DNA of 64,000 bases from Halesus radiatus (GCA_022606495.2 JAHDVE020008271.1:124001-188000), one strand, 5' to 3'; positions 10,406 to 20,324 are shown, counted from the first letter of the stretch. Program-made: numbers and translations. Notes: generated by a model from the letters alone, not told the origin.

Positions 10406-11044
10406 AATGTATATAGGGAAATACTAGAATAATATGTAATGTAACTGAGAATTTTGTCGCAGACATCCAAGGCGAAGATATTACCCTGATGTGTAGCTTT
10501 TATAACATAATAAAATATTTTACAAATTGACATATTGAAATGGTACCTGATTACCCGTAGTTCATATAACTGCAGGACAAAAACTGCTATGAAACTCATT
10601 TTAGCAAACAGGACGGAAATCACGGGGAAAAAACAAAACCAGAAATAACCTTCTGTTTAAATAAAGCCGCGTCTCCTGCGAACGTTTTTGCGAAACATTA
10701 CACAAAAACATTTGTTTTCATACACATTCCGCCTCCTGCTAAAATGTTTTATTTTCATTAAAAACAAAACATTTTTCGTAGTTGACAAAATGTGTTCTAG
10801 AATAATCTTTTGAATGTACTATAGGTTGGAATAAAATTTCATTGTGTGAATAAAAAAAAAAAAACAGCGACTGTTTTTTTTTTTATATGTTATTTTCTTT
10901 CTACCCATTAAAGGCGATCTCGGCCATGTATAATCAGTTAGATTTTAATTGTACAGATTGTTCTTCAAATTAGTTACATTTAAACAGGATATAATAATAT
11001 TTGGGCAAATAAAATTGAAGCAGATATGTTAAATTAGTTAAACA
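10406..11044. other. No recognised gene
   Basis: AT-rich with A/T runs near 10850-10885. Nothing coding. Confidence 0.45.
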
Positions 11045-11370
11045 GTGTAAATTTATGTGTTTTTAATCCTTAAATTTTAATGCCATTTTTATAAATGTAT
11101 TTTGGTAATAAATTGTTAATTTGGGGGGAGTTGAGACTTAGAAGGCAGGGAATACTGGTAGGGAGATCAATTTTAAGTTTTACCAATTCGTGGATAAAAT
11201 TTTGAAATTGGTCATTGATAAGACACGCAAAGAAATTATGGTCCAGAGTATCCTCTGACCCACAATCACAGTAAGACGAGCTGGCTATGTGGAATCTGGC
11301 GAGATGACAAGAAGTGTGACCTAGTCTCATTCGAGTTATGGAGGAAATATATTTTTTTGGCATGCAAGTG
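11045..11370 (-). mobile_element. LINE C-terminal fragment (post-RNase H type)
   Basis: The minus-strand frame reads ISSITRMRLGHTSCHL, SSSYCDCGSEDTLDHNFFAC, resembling the Cys/His region after the RNase H domain in several LINE clades (ITRLRLGH...CxCG..ETLDH...C). The RT and RNase H domains are missing. A 97-codon frame remains open. Confidence 0.65.
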
Positions 11371-11469
11371 TATTTATGAAACCTGGGCTGGGCTTGACTG
11401 TTAAATTAGTAAGAAATATTTAGTGTAAACCAGTGTAATGTGGACAATGAATGTGTTTATCATGATGAT

Positions 11470-11556
11470 TAAATATGCATGTAAGCATAACTTTCTTAAT
11501 ACGCCCTAAATTAATGAAAAACACTTTTTATCGGTTAAATTATAATGAGGAACATC
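11470..11556 (+). repeat. Dispersed repeat R, copy 2
   Basis: Inverted relative to 8590-8710, with shared AATTAATGAAAAACA and TTCTTAATACG blocks. Confidence 0.55.
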
Positions 11557-11561
11557 TAACT

Positions 11562-11828
11562 ATTCAGAGTGGTAGATACTCTCAGTATCGCCCTGGTGAA
11601 AGACCACCATTCAGAATTGAAACGTTGCTCAAAATGGCTTTTAGCCGTGTTTGGTGACCAGATCTGAATAGCCAGGTATTTCCCCACGTTCCTCTTCTCC
11701 TTCCCCTCCCCCTCCCTAATAACTTCAGCCTCACAACATTCCCTAATTGGGGATGCCATAGTCTCACTGGCTCCAGACGGTTGGGAGCAGTTGGGACTCT
11801 TGTGCGGTATTCATATACAAAAAAAAAG
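11562..11828 (+). mobile_element. SINE-A, 5'-truncated copy
   Basis: Starts in the body at CTCAGTATCGCCCTGGTGAA and runs to CTTGTGCGGTATTCATATAC followed by an A-run. The tRNA-like head is absent. Confidence 0.85.
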
Positions 11829-11874
11829 TTTTCAGTTACAGGAGAAGCAAAATCACGGCAGTTTAATTATTTAA

Positions 11875-12018
11875 AGCTTGGTAAAGTTTGAAGTTTTTGT
11901 ATGACTTTATGTTGTTTTTTTTTTTATTTATGTAAAAAATCCAAACTAAGAACCTAAAAACTTCTTTTATATATAAAATAGGTTTTACGTTCTTAGTTTG
12001 GGTTTTTCTTTTAATAAT
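11875..12018. mobile_element. MITE-B copy 3
   Basis: AATCCAAACTAAGAACCTA and its inverse ACGTTCTTAGTTTGGGTTTT flank a short AT loop; the AAGTTTGAAGTTTTTGTATG flank is inverted compared with copies 1 and 2. It sits between two SINE-A copies. Confidence 0.7.
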
Positions 12019-12051
12019 AATAAAAATTAACAAGAAAAAGACATACTTGTA

Positions 12052-12300
12052 AGCAGAGTGGAAGATACTCTCAGTATCGCCCTGGTGAAAGACCACCGTT
12101 GAGAATTGAAACGTTGCTTGAAATGGCTTTTAACCGTGTTTAGTGACCAGATCTGAATAGCCAGGTATTTCCCCTTTTCCCCACCTTCCTCTCCCCTTTC
12201 TCCTTCCCCTCCCGAATACCTTCAGCCTCACAACATTCCCCAATTGGGGATGCCATAGTCTCACTGGCTCCAAACGGTTGGGAGCAGTTTGGGACTCCAA
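12052..12300 (+). mobile_element. SINE-A, 5'-truncated copy fused to hammerhead-like sequence
   Basis: A SINE-A body from TCAGTATCGCCCTGGTGAAA to GGAGCAGTTTGGGACT. Where other copies continue with CTTGTGCGGTATTC, this one changes into a hammerhead-like motif (12301-12345). Confidence 0.8.
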
Positions 12301-12350
12301 TCTGAAGATGCCCGCGATAGGGTGAAACCGGTCCAGTCAAAAATAAACAA
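12287..12350 (+). ncRNA. Hammerhead-like motif, CTGAAGA type (candidate)
   Basis: CTGAAGA at 12302, a short CCC/GGG stem, GAAA, then the ACCGGT palindrome followed by C. GGACT upstream can pair with AGTC downstream as part of stem I, but the base pairs next to the core do not form. This is a match to the core pattern only; activity is uncertain. Confidence 0.4.
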
Positions 12351-12540
12351 GTGGAAGAAAGTTACAGAGGTTTTTTAATCAAAAAAATTCACGTTAAAAT
12401 GGAATTCCGCCATGAATTGACAGTTTCAAAATTAGAAATAATAAAAAAATTGAAATCTCATTCACATTATAGTCTCATTATAACAATTTTCTGTTTCAGA
12501 TACTATAAATTTATTGGGTTTTAAATTATTTACCATAACG

Positions 12541-12720
12541 CTACCACAGCAGTGCCATGGATCTAACAAATCCTGAGACTGTTTCCATCAAGATGGAACC
12601 AGGACCCCGGGAAGTAAACGGAGTTGAAATGCCATATACGGATATAGATGTCGACCTCCCAGATGTGAAGAAGTAATGTTTGCCGTATGCGGAGAGAACT
12701 CCGACAGCCAGTAAGTTACA
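12541..12720 (+). pseudogene. Relic of a zinc-finger gene's first coding exon
   Basis: Encodes METVSIK-like protein (here starting MDLTNPETVSIKMEPGPRE) with TDIDVDLPDVKK, closely matching the first coding exon of the C2H2 gene at 20.3 kb (IKAEPGSRE...TEIDIDLPQLKK). An in-frame TAA follows KK where the other copy has GAA. A GT donor (gtaagt) follows at about 12714. No zinc fingers are nearby, so it looks like a duplicated, disabled exon. Confidence 0.6.
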
Positions 12721-13318
12721 TTGCATATGTAAAAAATTTAGGATGTTGAATTCGGATGTACGGAATCTATGTCCATTTTGAAATGTTTCGCATTTCACGT
12801 GATTGCATATTGTGAACGTTTATCTGATCAATTTGGGACGTATATAATGATCGAATTTCGCACTATAAACTACAATCTCCGTCGGTCAGACGTAAACTTT
12901 CTGACGTATTCCTTTTGTACAAAATTATACACGCATCAATTGATACACCAAACATTTTATCACAAATCAACATTAAAACATCAACAAGGAGGATAAAAGA
13001 CATTTTCTTATATTAAAGCCTATCATACAAATATGGGATATTTGTCTCCTTTACCGCAGATATTAAGTAATTACAATACTATAACACTGCTCTAATAATG
13101 AAATAGACATTTTTAATGACGCAATTAATCAATTTAAAAAAATAAGTTTTACCATTAATATCAAACTGACAATGTGACGATGCCCTTTATAAAGTACCGG
13201 TACAGTGTACCATCAGCACAGGTGACAATAGGGAGTTAGTTTATACACCTACTTATAATATGTTTTAGATCTTTCATTTATTTATCATTTGCTTTAGTAT
13301 CATTTTTGCCAGAAAAGT
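12721..13318. other. No recognised gene
   Basis: AT-rich. The 75-codon frame at 12769-12996 resembles nothing recognised. Confidence 0.4.
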
Positions 13319-13529
13319 TTTTTTTTTTTAATATGAATATCCCATAAGAGTCTCAACTACTCCCAACCGTCTGGAGCCAGTGAGACTATGGCATCCCCAA
13401 TTGGGGAATGTTGTGGGGCTGAAGGTATTGGGGAGGGGAAGGAGAAGGTGAAGAGGAAGCTAGCTAAATAGGGAAAAACCTGGCTATTCAGATCTGGTCG
13501 CCAAACACGGCTAAAATCCATTTCAATCA
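13319..13529 (-). mobile_element. SINE-A, 5'-truncated copy
   Basis: A minus-strand copy: T-run at 13319-13329 (its A-tail), then the inverse of the body (GACTATGGCATCCCCAATTG, CTGGCTATTCAGATCTGGTC). A small insertion sits near 13460. Head absent. Confidence 0.8.
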
Positions 13530-14446
13530 ATAATCAATTGTCAATTAGAAAACTAGTTCATAATAATTGCAGACTTCCGGTAGCAAAAAAAAAATTATGC
13601 CTTCAGGGTATTTGCCTCGCCAATCAATAGGGTCCAAAGGGTTAATATTCAGGGGAAAATTGTAAGCTTTGCTGATGACACCGCCTTACTTTTTGAAGCT
13701 GACACTTGGCTAGATGTTTTCAACAAAGCTGAAACGGATATAAGAATAGTTAAAAAATGGTTGGATATAAATACGTTCACACTGAACACCGAGAAAACTA
13801 AATATGTCACATCAAGCATAAATATTACAGGTCAACCGCAGGACGATTTCTCTATTAAAATACATACATGTATGAATCCCAATGAATATTGTCAGTGCCC
13901 CTACATTGAGCACACCAATCAGATGAGGTACCTCGGCCTCACCATTGATCCACACCTCAAATGGAATCTTCATTCCCAAATCATCGCAAATAAAATAAGA
14001 AAAACTGTGCACTTGTTCAGAACCATACGAAACTTTCTCGACTTACAACACTTGAAAATGATTTATTTTGCAGTCTGTCAATCTATTATCGAGTATGGTA
14101 TCATAGCATGGGGAGGTGGTACTTCATTCGGACTAGACCCAATCACAACTACCTCTAATTACAGACTCTAAACTTAATCTTTAATATAATGAGAGTATTT
14201 GACGTTCTGCAGATTTACACTAAAACAATCCTCACTCATCTTTATTCAAACAAAAATAAATACTATGAAAAAAGATTAAACACTCGTATCACTAGAAATG
14301 CCAACAAAGATTTACTCCAAATTCCTGTAATTCATACTTCTTTTGGGCAAATGAATTTTAGGTACCTTGCCATAAGAATTTACTTCCGGTTAGCATAAAA
14401 AAGTCTGCAATAAAAAACACATAAATTTGTTGTAGACCACTTTTAT

Positions 14447-14505
14447 TTTATCAAAACTCTACCGGTTTCGGAAGCACCCTTCCTTCATCAGGAGAATATT
14501 AAAAC
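14447..14505 (-). ncRNA. Hammerhead-like motif (minus arm)
   Basis: The mirror image of the motif at 14711-14769, with identical core, stem II and ACCGGT. The two arms could also pair with each other in one long RNA, which would compete with ribozyme folding. Confidence 0.45.
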
Positions 14506-14710
14506 TAACTTATGATATAGAATATTGACAAGACATATACATTTTAGGTATTGGAGAATTAACTTATCTTTTAGTCCCATTCTGAATATTTTCCCAATAA
14601 ATCGCTCTGTTCTTCTCGGAAATCCTACAATTACCCCTACCCATTTGCTTACCCCCCACTCCAACACCTAAAATTTATATGTCTTGTCAATATTTTATAT
14701 CATAAGTTAG

Positions 14711-14769
14711 TTTTAATATTCTCCTGATGAAGGAAGGGTGCTTCCGAAACCGGTAGAGTTTTGATAAAA
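14711..14769 (+). ncRNA. Hammerhead-ribozyme-like motif (best candidate, + arm)
   Basis: Core CTGATGA at 14724-14730; stem II GGAAG/CTTCC with loop GGTG; GAAA from 14746; stem III would be the self-complementary ACCGGT (14749-14754); predicted cleavage after A14755 (GUA). Stem I has CTC/GAG next to the core, an internal loop, then TTTTA/TAAAA. This is the type I layout described for Penelope-like elements, where very short stem III often works as a dimer. One extra base (A14731) lies between the core and stem II, so activity cannot be assumed. Confidence 0.5.
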
Positions 14770-15221
14770 TAAAAGTGGTCTACAATAAATTTATGTGTTT
14801 TTATTGTAAATTATGGCGAGCCACAAAGTTAATGCTTTTTACAAATATGTAAAAAAGTCTGATTTCTGAAAAAATATTCAAACGCAATGTAAAAAATTGG
14901 ATTAAAAGTAATGATAGGGCATTTACCGGTGCACTCACACAAATACGAAATTATTGATTCAACGATTTACCAAGCGTATCTTAATATAAGTATATATTCA
15001 TAGGTATTTTAAAATTATAAAATAATTTGCTAAATGACTGCCTCAACACAGGCTAGCCAGGTGCCTAGTGAGGCGGGTTATGTGAAACTTCAACTATAAC
15101 TGTTATTATAATATTTTCTATTTTACTTTATAAACCACTGTACACTTACATTATTATATTGTACATTTCTTTTAGTTATAGTTAAATTTAATTACAATAA
15201 AGATATTATTATTATTAGATT

Positions 15222-15534
15222 TTATGTTGTTTTGCGTTATATGTTGAGAGGTTTCTATTAGAAAGATGTTGAAAATGAGAGGTGCGAGGATTTGTGATTC
15301 TTGGCAAAAGTGGATTTAATATTGGGTACTTGATATGTAGGAAGGTGATGATTTTATGCAGTTATTATAGATAATTCTTTTAATAATTAACTTTCTTATT
15401 TATATCAAGAATTCTATTTTCTAATTAATATGTTTTCTGTAGGATGTAGATATGGTTTTTTTGAACATGATTCTAATTTTCAATTTATTTTTTATAACTT
15501 ATTGAAGTTTGTAAACCTCATTGTAATATTTTAA
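15222..15534. other. AT-rich intergenic sequence
   Basis: No gene or repeat recognised. Confidence 0.4.
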
Positions 15535-15726
15535 TCATTGAAGAAGATAATATTAACACATCCCAACCGAAAAAACAACAGAAATTAAAGTTGGTTAAGC
15601 GGTTACCCCGGATAGGTAGAGGTCCTGGGTTCGAGTCCCAGATGCGACTGAAATCTTTTTAATTTCTGTTGTTTTTTCGGTTTCGTTGTTCATTTGGGAT
15701 GTGTTAATATTATCTTCTTCAATGAT
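15535..15726 (+). mobile_element. SINE-B with inverted tail duplication
   Basis: A tRNA-like head (about 15590-15650: TTGGTTAAGCGG, then B-box GGTTCGAGTCC) followed by a body TTTCTGTTGTTTTTTCGGTT and CATTTGGGATGTGTTAATAT. The same body is present inverted upstream of the head (15535-15586). The head therefore sits in the loop of a hairpin with arms of 50-65 bp. Other copies (21.6, 36.9, 43.4, 44.1, 54.9 kb) have the body on one side only. Confidence 0.75.
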
Positions 15727-15739
15727 TAAAAATGATTCT

Positions 15740-16254
15740 AATTGTTTTGTGAGATGTGTCTAAGCCTTCAGGCGATGCAATGGGAAGTATTGCAAAATCG
15801 TACGTTTTCGGTTTGAAAATTTGATGACCTAGAAATATCATAGATCATTTAATTAAATAACGCAAGTAGAACACACCTTGACCTTTCGTATAACTGCCCA
15901 ATTTTTTGGTGTGTCTTTTTATAAGCCTAGAAAAAAATAAAGTATCAGACCTAAAAAAAATGTTTAGAGCGCAAAATCTCCTATTCATGAACCCTTTTTC
16001 CGATATTGTCGTATTATTCATTGTGGCAAATTAAGTTTTTCTAGAATATGACCGTAAAATATTATAATATTTATTCCTGAGCTTCACAAATTAAAATAAA
16101 ATGCGCATTTTGGTGACATTTTTTTTGCGTATATCAAAACATGCGACCGATGTTAAGCGGGAATTTCGACCTTGTCACCACCCGCATGAGGAGCGCGTGA
16201 TTTCGTTGGAATTTTAGCAAGTGGATGGCCTTAATATACAAATAGTAAGGATGC
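15740..16254. other. No recognised gene
   Basis: AT-rich, no open frame of note. Confidence 0.4.
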
Positions 16255-16322
16255 AGGTGAATTGAGGTGATTTTTCACAAAAACGGCGCTATAAAAATCA
16301 TCCGATTATTATTATTATTAAT
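16255..16322 (+). mobile_element. LINE 3' tail with (ATT)n end
   Basis: Reads TTGAGGTGATTTTTCACAAA, then CGGCGCTATAAAAATCATCC, then (ATT)n. Most complete solo copy of the terminus shared with the LINE at 5.2 kb. Confidence 0.7.
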
Positions 16323-16796
16323 TCTCCAGTTACTGTATATTTAATATTACTGTCTGTATCTGTGTTTACTCCTTAAAAAAAAAAATGCTTCTGTGAATGA
16401 CCATTTTCAACCTTACGTATTTTAACCATTAACCGGGTACAGGAAAAATGCTTCTCACATTTAACAACTTTCAAAAATTCATTTGAAAAGACAGTTTCTT
16501 GTACCCAGTTGTGTATTTACAAAATCTATACCAGTTGAATGCCGGCGAGGGATGAAATAAAGTCGGTTTTGTAAGTGCTAAATCACTTACAAAACCTATA
16601 CCGCTTCAACCCCGGCTTCAATCTTTAATAATTAATACCTGTAAGGCCGCTCTCTGACAGTCCGATATAAACCGGGTGCAGCAAAAATGCAGAAAATGTT
16701 TCGCGATATTTCCTCCATCGACTCTCTGACTGGTCTGCAGTGATTTGTTGCCGCCAGTAAATTGTCATTATTGCAGATTTCTGTTATCACATTAGA
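16323..16796. other. Non-coding; perfect small hairpin near 16564
   Basis: Contains GGTTTTGTAAGTG and its exact inverse CACTTACAAAACC separated by six bases at about 16564-16595, which could form a strong stem-loop. No gene or known repeat. Confidence 0.45.
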
Positions 16797-17000
16797 CCGG
16801 TCAGTGGCTGAGTTGGCAACGCGTTTGGATCTCACCCAGGCGTCGTGAGTTCAATTCCTCGGCTGGCAAAGTCCTCCATTACGACACAAGCTATATCTTC
16901 TGCTTACTGTGATGGTAGTAGGAGATTTTCAAATATTGTCAGGTTATTCGTAACCAGGGAATATTTGTCTTTCTTTTATTTAAAAATGAATTTACCGCTG
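16797..17000 (+). mobile_element. SINE-C (tRNA-like head), copy 1
   Basis: Head with TCAGTGGCTGAGTTGGCAAC (A-box region) and GAGTTCAATTCC (B-box-like), followed by a tail GATTTTCAAATATTGTCAGG and TTCGTAACCAGGGAAT shared with 52.84-53.0 kb. Called a SINE because the tail recurs and the tRNA fold is imperfect. Confidence 0.65.
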
Positions 17001-18515
17001 AATGTTATTGGATTCAAAGTCAAAATCAAAAATGTCGAGTGAATCAAGTGAAGACGAGGATCTAATATGCTATTTATTCCTTCGAATGAGACAACAAAGG
17101 AGGAGGTTTTAGATCCTTCTGAATGGTATATCTATGGGTCCACCCCTCCATCGAATGTAACATTCATTGTAGGTTATTTATTGCTGCCAGGGCTGTCCTG
17201 AGATGATGTCAAATTCCAGCAAATGTACCGAAATGTCAAAAAAAAGATTCCAAGAACTGGTCCAGCAAGTTACTCCATATATAAGAAGTCTTCCTATTGC
17301 ACACCAAGCTTACTCTGCTCTCCCCTTTACTGCATATGCTGGTAATTTATAGTTATAATGCGTGCATATTTCTCTACTTCCATTATTAGCCAAAAATTAA
17401 TACCCGCTCCATGTTTGAACTCAAAGGATGAATTGCGCGTAAACGATCGAAACGCAGTGCATAGTTTTACTGGATGCGTGTTTACCGAGAAGCTACTGAA
17501 TTGTTGTCCCGCTTGTGGTATAACAGAAGTTCGTCCGCTTCCCCCCGAGTGGTGAGCTAGAGCCCATTGAAATGTAGGTTTATGTCGATTCCCTACCGGA
17601 CCGTCAGAAAATGGCCTAAGACCGATTATTAGTGTTTTTGAACACTTGATTGACACAAAATCATGGAGTATTATTGTTTTTTTTGTTGCAAATATTTACT
17701 CGCAAGTGCGTATGTGACGTGCATACAATATTATTTATGTTTCAGCTGTGCTTTATTGCATTAATATTCTGTAACACTAAAATTAGCCAATTTTTTTTGT
17801 CTTTTTGTGGCGTCATGTTTTTTTTTTTTAATACAAAAATATACACGATTGATGTTATTTTTCCAGTTAATCATTTTTATTTCATGAAGATCTTTTAGAT
17901 TAATATTTGTCCAAGAGTTATCTAGAAAATAAGGTGCAGCTGCTTCGTTTATCATGTTTTCCACTATTTATTCCCCCTTTTATCAGTTAAATATATTTTT
18001 TATCTCAAATTCAAATAAATCATTTGGTTGTAATGAAAAAGATATTTACGATTATTGTATTTTGCGTAAGGAATAGAAGGCGTTACCTCTTAAATAATAT
18101 TTTAGAGGCTGTTGGAAGTAAATTTAAGTATTTTAGTTGGAAGGCTCCAAATGCATAGTTTTCAATTACAAGATCACATTACTTACAAAAATTATTTATT
18201 TATTTTTTATTTATTAATGCCCCAAGGAGCTTTTACATATTTTAATATTTAAATGATTTTGTGTACAGAAAGAAAAAAAAGATTTTAGGTTAACTAAAAA
18301 AAAAAAAACATGATATATATGTATGTATAATAATGTATAAGTGTATGACACAGAGAAGTTATAAAGTGAAAGTTTTTTAATTTGTAGACAATATTATTAT
18401 TTTTAAATAAAAATAAAATATTAAATTTTAGTTCAGTAAAATTATGTTTTAGTTTTAGATAAAAGTTAAAGCTGACTTGAAATCCAAAACTAACTAATTT
18501 TTAAAGTTACATGTT
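17001..18515. other. No recognised gene; solo MITE terminus
   Basis: Short frames (17358-17555, 17656-17327) are unlike known proteins. ACCGGACCGTCAGA near 17597 matches the terminus of the MITE at 7.6 kb but no partner arm is close. The rest is AT-rich. Confidence 0.4.
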
Positions 18516-18519
18516 TTAA

Positions 18520-18726
18520 CTCTTTGAAGCACTGTGGTATCGTAAATCGAACACCGAGAAAATAAATAATTCTGTGAAAACCACCATCTATTAACAGTTT
18601 TAGTAACTAATTGTGTGTGAAACATGCATTCTTGACTAATTAGTTTACACTAGTGATCATATGTTTCATTGACATTTTCGAAGGATTTGTGTTTTTTTTG
18701 AAAAAAAAAGTTCATCTTTCAAAGAG
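18520..18726. mobile_element. TTAA-flanked MITE (207 bp)
   Basis: TTAA at 18516-18519 and 18727-18730 bracket short inverted ends (CTCTTTGAA and TTCAAAGAG). Pairing beyond the first ten bases is limited. Its termini differ from those at 2.5 and 33 kb, so this is a separate family. Confidence 0.65.
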
Positions 18727-18889
18727 TTAAACGCGTAAATCTTAATTATTAACAAGATTTTAACACATAAATTTTTTTATTTTATTTTATAGAAAGGATT
18801 TTTTTTTAATGTTATTTTTCGTATATTTGTTCTACAAATAAATTTGTATTTGATTGATGAGTTCTATAGATTGATAATAAATAATCATT

Positions 18890-19030
18890 TTGAAAGGAAA
18901 TGTTTTGTTTAAAACACTATTTTATATATAAATATCGATATGTTCTCCGCGGGATACAGTATACTTACATACCCCTCCGAAACATGTTGATATTTAAATA
19001 TTAAATAGTTGTCTAAACCAAACATTTCCT
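18890..19030. repeat. HH-unit pair, GAAACATGTTGATAT type
   Basis: A plus-strand CTCCGAAACATGTTGATATT near 18983 is mirrored by an inverted tail on the left (GGAAATGTTTTGTTTAAAAC at about 18894). A deletion has removed most of the CTGANGA core. A second, less deleted unit is at 19590-19710. Confidence 0.55.
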
Positions 19031-19094
19031 ATTCATCTTATGGAAAATGACGTACACAAAAGTGATTTTGCATTTATTGAAGAAGTGAAATAAT

Positions 19095-19412
19095 AAGACA
19101 TGAGATGAGCTCTCTGAGACGGATGTGTGGTAAAACCATGTATGATCGTAATATCGATATAAGCATAATGAGTAAGATTAAAAAGGGGACGCTTAGATGG
19201 TTTGGGTATGTAGAGCCAATGAATGAAGAAAGGAGTGTAAGAAGAATGTATGATGCGAATATGAATGGAAGAAGCCGGGGATGCCCGAGAAAGACATGGA
19301 ACGATCGAGTGAATCGAATACTCGAGTCGGGCCATGTCAGAAGTCAGAATAATAGAAGAGAATGTATGAAACGATCTGTGTGAATGAAGCAAGAAGTGTA
19401 TGCCAAGGTTAG
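19095..19412 (+). mobile_element. RTE-like LINE, 3' fragment (copy 3)
   Basis: Encodes MSSLRRMCGKTMYDR, GTLRWFGYVEPMNEERSVRR and RSRGCPRKTWNDRV; similar to copy 2 but with an internal deletion after the first block. Ends before the GTTA tail. Confidence 0.75.
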
Positions 19413-19589
19413 TTAGTGAAATAATAATTTAATTGATTTGGATTTATGTGAAGTTATTTGAATTTACTCTATTGTGTTCTGTAATTGTAACAATATCTTT
19501 TTTATTATATCGATTCCACTGTTTTTATTAATGTTTTTGTTAGTTTGAATGTAAGTGTAATCACATAAAGTATAATATGCGCAAATTAT

Positions 19590-19710
19590 ACTTTAAGTTA
19601 CCTCCGTCGGGATATACACAGTATTCATACTGAGTGTATCCTCAGGAGGGAAGCTTCCCCTCCGAAACATGTTGATATTTGCAATAGTGCTTTAAACAAA
19701 ACATATTATT
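19590..19710 (+). repeat. HH unit, GAAACATGTTGATAT type
   Basis: TCAGGAGGGAAGCTTCCCCT forms a strong stem II-like hairpin (GGAGGG-AAGCTT-CCCTCC) followed by CCGAAACATGTTGATATT. The expected CTGANGA core is changed to CTCAGGA, so it is probably inactive. Followed by AATAGTGCTTTAAACAAAAC, the family's tail. Confidence 0.55.
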
Positions 19711-19774
19711 TATTAGCAATTATGAATCGTGACTTATGAACTCATAAATCAAATACAAATTTATTTATCAAACA

Positions 19775-20250
19775 AATTTATTAAAAAAACCCTTGACTCT
19801 GTGCAGAAACGGGCGGTTCGTTTGATAGATTCGCCAATCTTAATAAACGGGTTGCAATCTTTGGATCACAGACGTCAGGTGGGAGTCCTGTCCTTGTTCT
19901 ACCGGTATTTTAATGGAAGATGCTCTGAGGAACTAGCATCCCTTATCCCTTCGGCACAGGTGCACAGTCAGGAAACACGACAAACGCGCGCCCAACATTT
20001 GCACACGGTTGACATTTGTCACATGAGAATGGGTCGCTTCTACGACTCGTTCTTGTGTTCAACAGCTCGGCTGTGGAATGATCTGCCTTCCTCTGTGTTT
20101 CCTCCATCCTACAACACGAGTCTCTTCAAGACTTCCAGGTTCACTCCTTCCTATCCTCTAAAAGAAGACCCCCCACACAGCATCCCCAAAGATGATATAG
20201 GCCCTGAGGGAAATAATTTCCCTCAGGGTTACTGTAAAAAAAAAGTTATT
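19775..20250 (+). mobile_element. Jockey-like LINE, RT C-terminal fragment
   Basis: An open frame reads TLDSVQKRAVRLIDSPIL, VLSLFYRYFNGRCSEELASL, MGRFYDSFLCSTARLWNDLP and SLFKTSRFTPSYPL, then CTCAGGGTTACTGT and an A-run. It is the C-terminus of a LINE reverse transcriptase, 5'-truncated. The same family is at 4.1, 37.1 (a scrap), 55.0 and 60.3 kb. Confidence 0.8.
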
Positions 20251-20324
20251 CATGTGTTTCGCTGTTCATTTCGGCATATCATATTTATGCGTACCTTTTG
20301 TTCTTTCGTTTTTCAGGTAGTATC

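Larger units (their letters stand above)
14396..14861. mobile_element. Hammerhead-like inverted pair with 12-bp target duplication
   Basis: A 442-bp element (14408-14849) flanked by TAAAAAAGTCTG at 14396-14407 and 14850-14861. It consists of two arms of about 150 bp in inverted orientation around a 110-bp spacer (CAATAAAAAACACATAAATT on the left, its inverse ending at about 14816), plus a 30-bp tail (TTATGGCGAGCCACAAAGTT) on the right only. Each arm carries a hammerhead-like core. No protein is encoded. The tail also ends similar units at 41.4 and 62.0 kb. Confidence 0.8.
13598..15221 (+). mobile_element. Jockey/CR1-group LINE, 5'-truncated and interrupted
   Basis: Encodes an RT from the catalytic FADD block (VSFADDTALLF at about 13668-13700) through KTKYVTSS, MRYLGLTIDPHLKWNLH and QSIIEYGIIAWGG, then INRFRYLAI-type C-terminus. 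The C-terminal FKRNVKNWIKSNDRAF is found only after 14862, on the far side of an inserted hammerhead-like pair (14408-14849). The 3' UTR ends AATAAAGATATTATTATTATT at 15221, an (ATT)n tail. Frames are broken near 14170 and 14880 even without the insertion. Confidence 0.8.

Noticed and set aside
13610..13650. TTAA MITE end (GGTCCAAAGGGTTAA)
   Set aside because: It is part of LINE coding sequence just before the FADD block, with no partner end.
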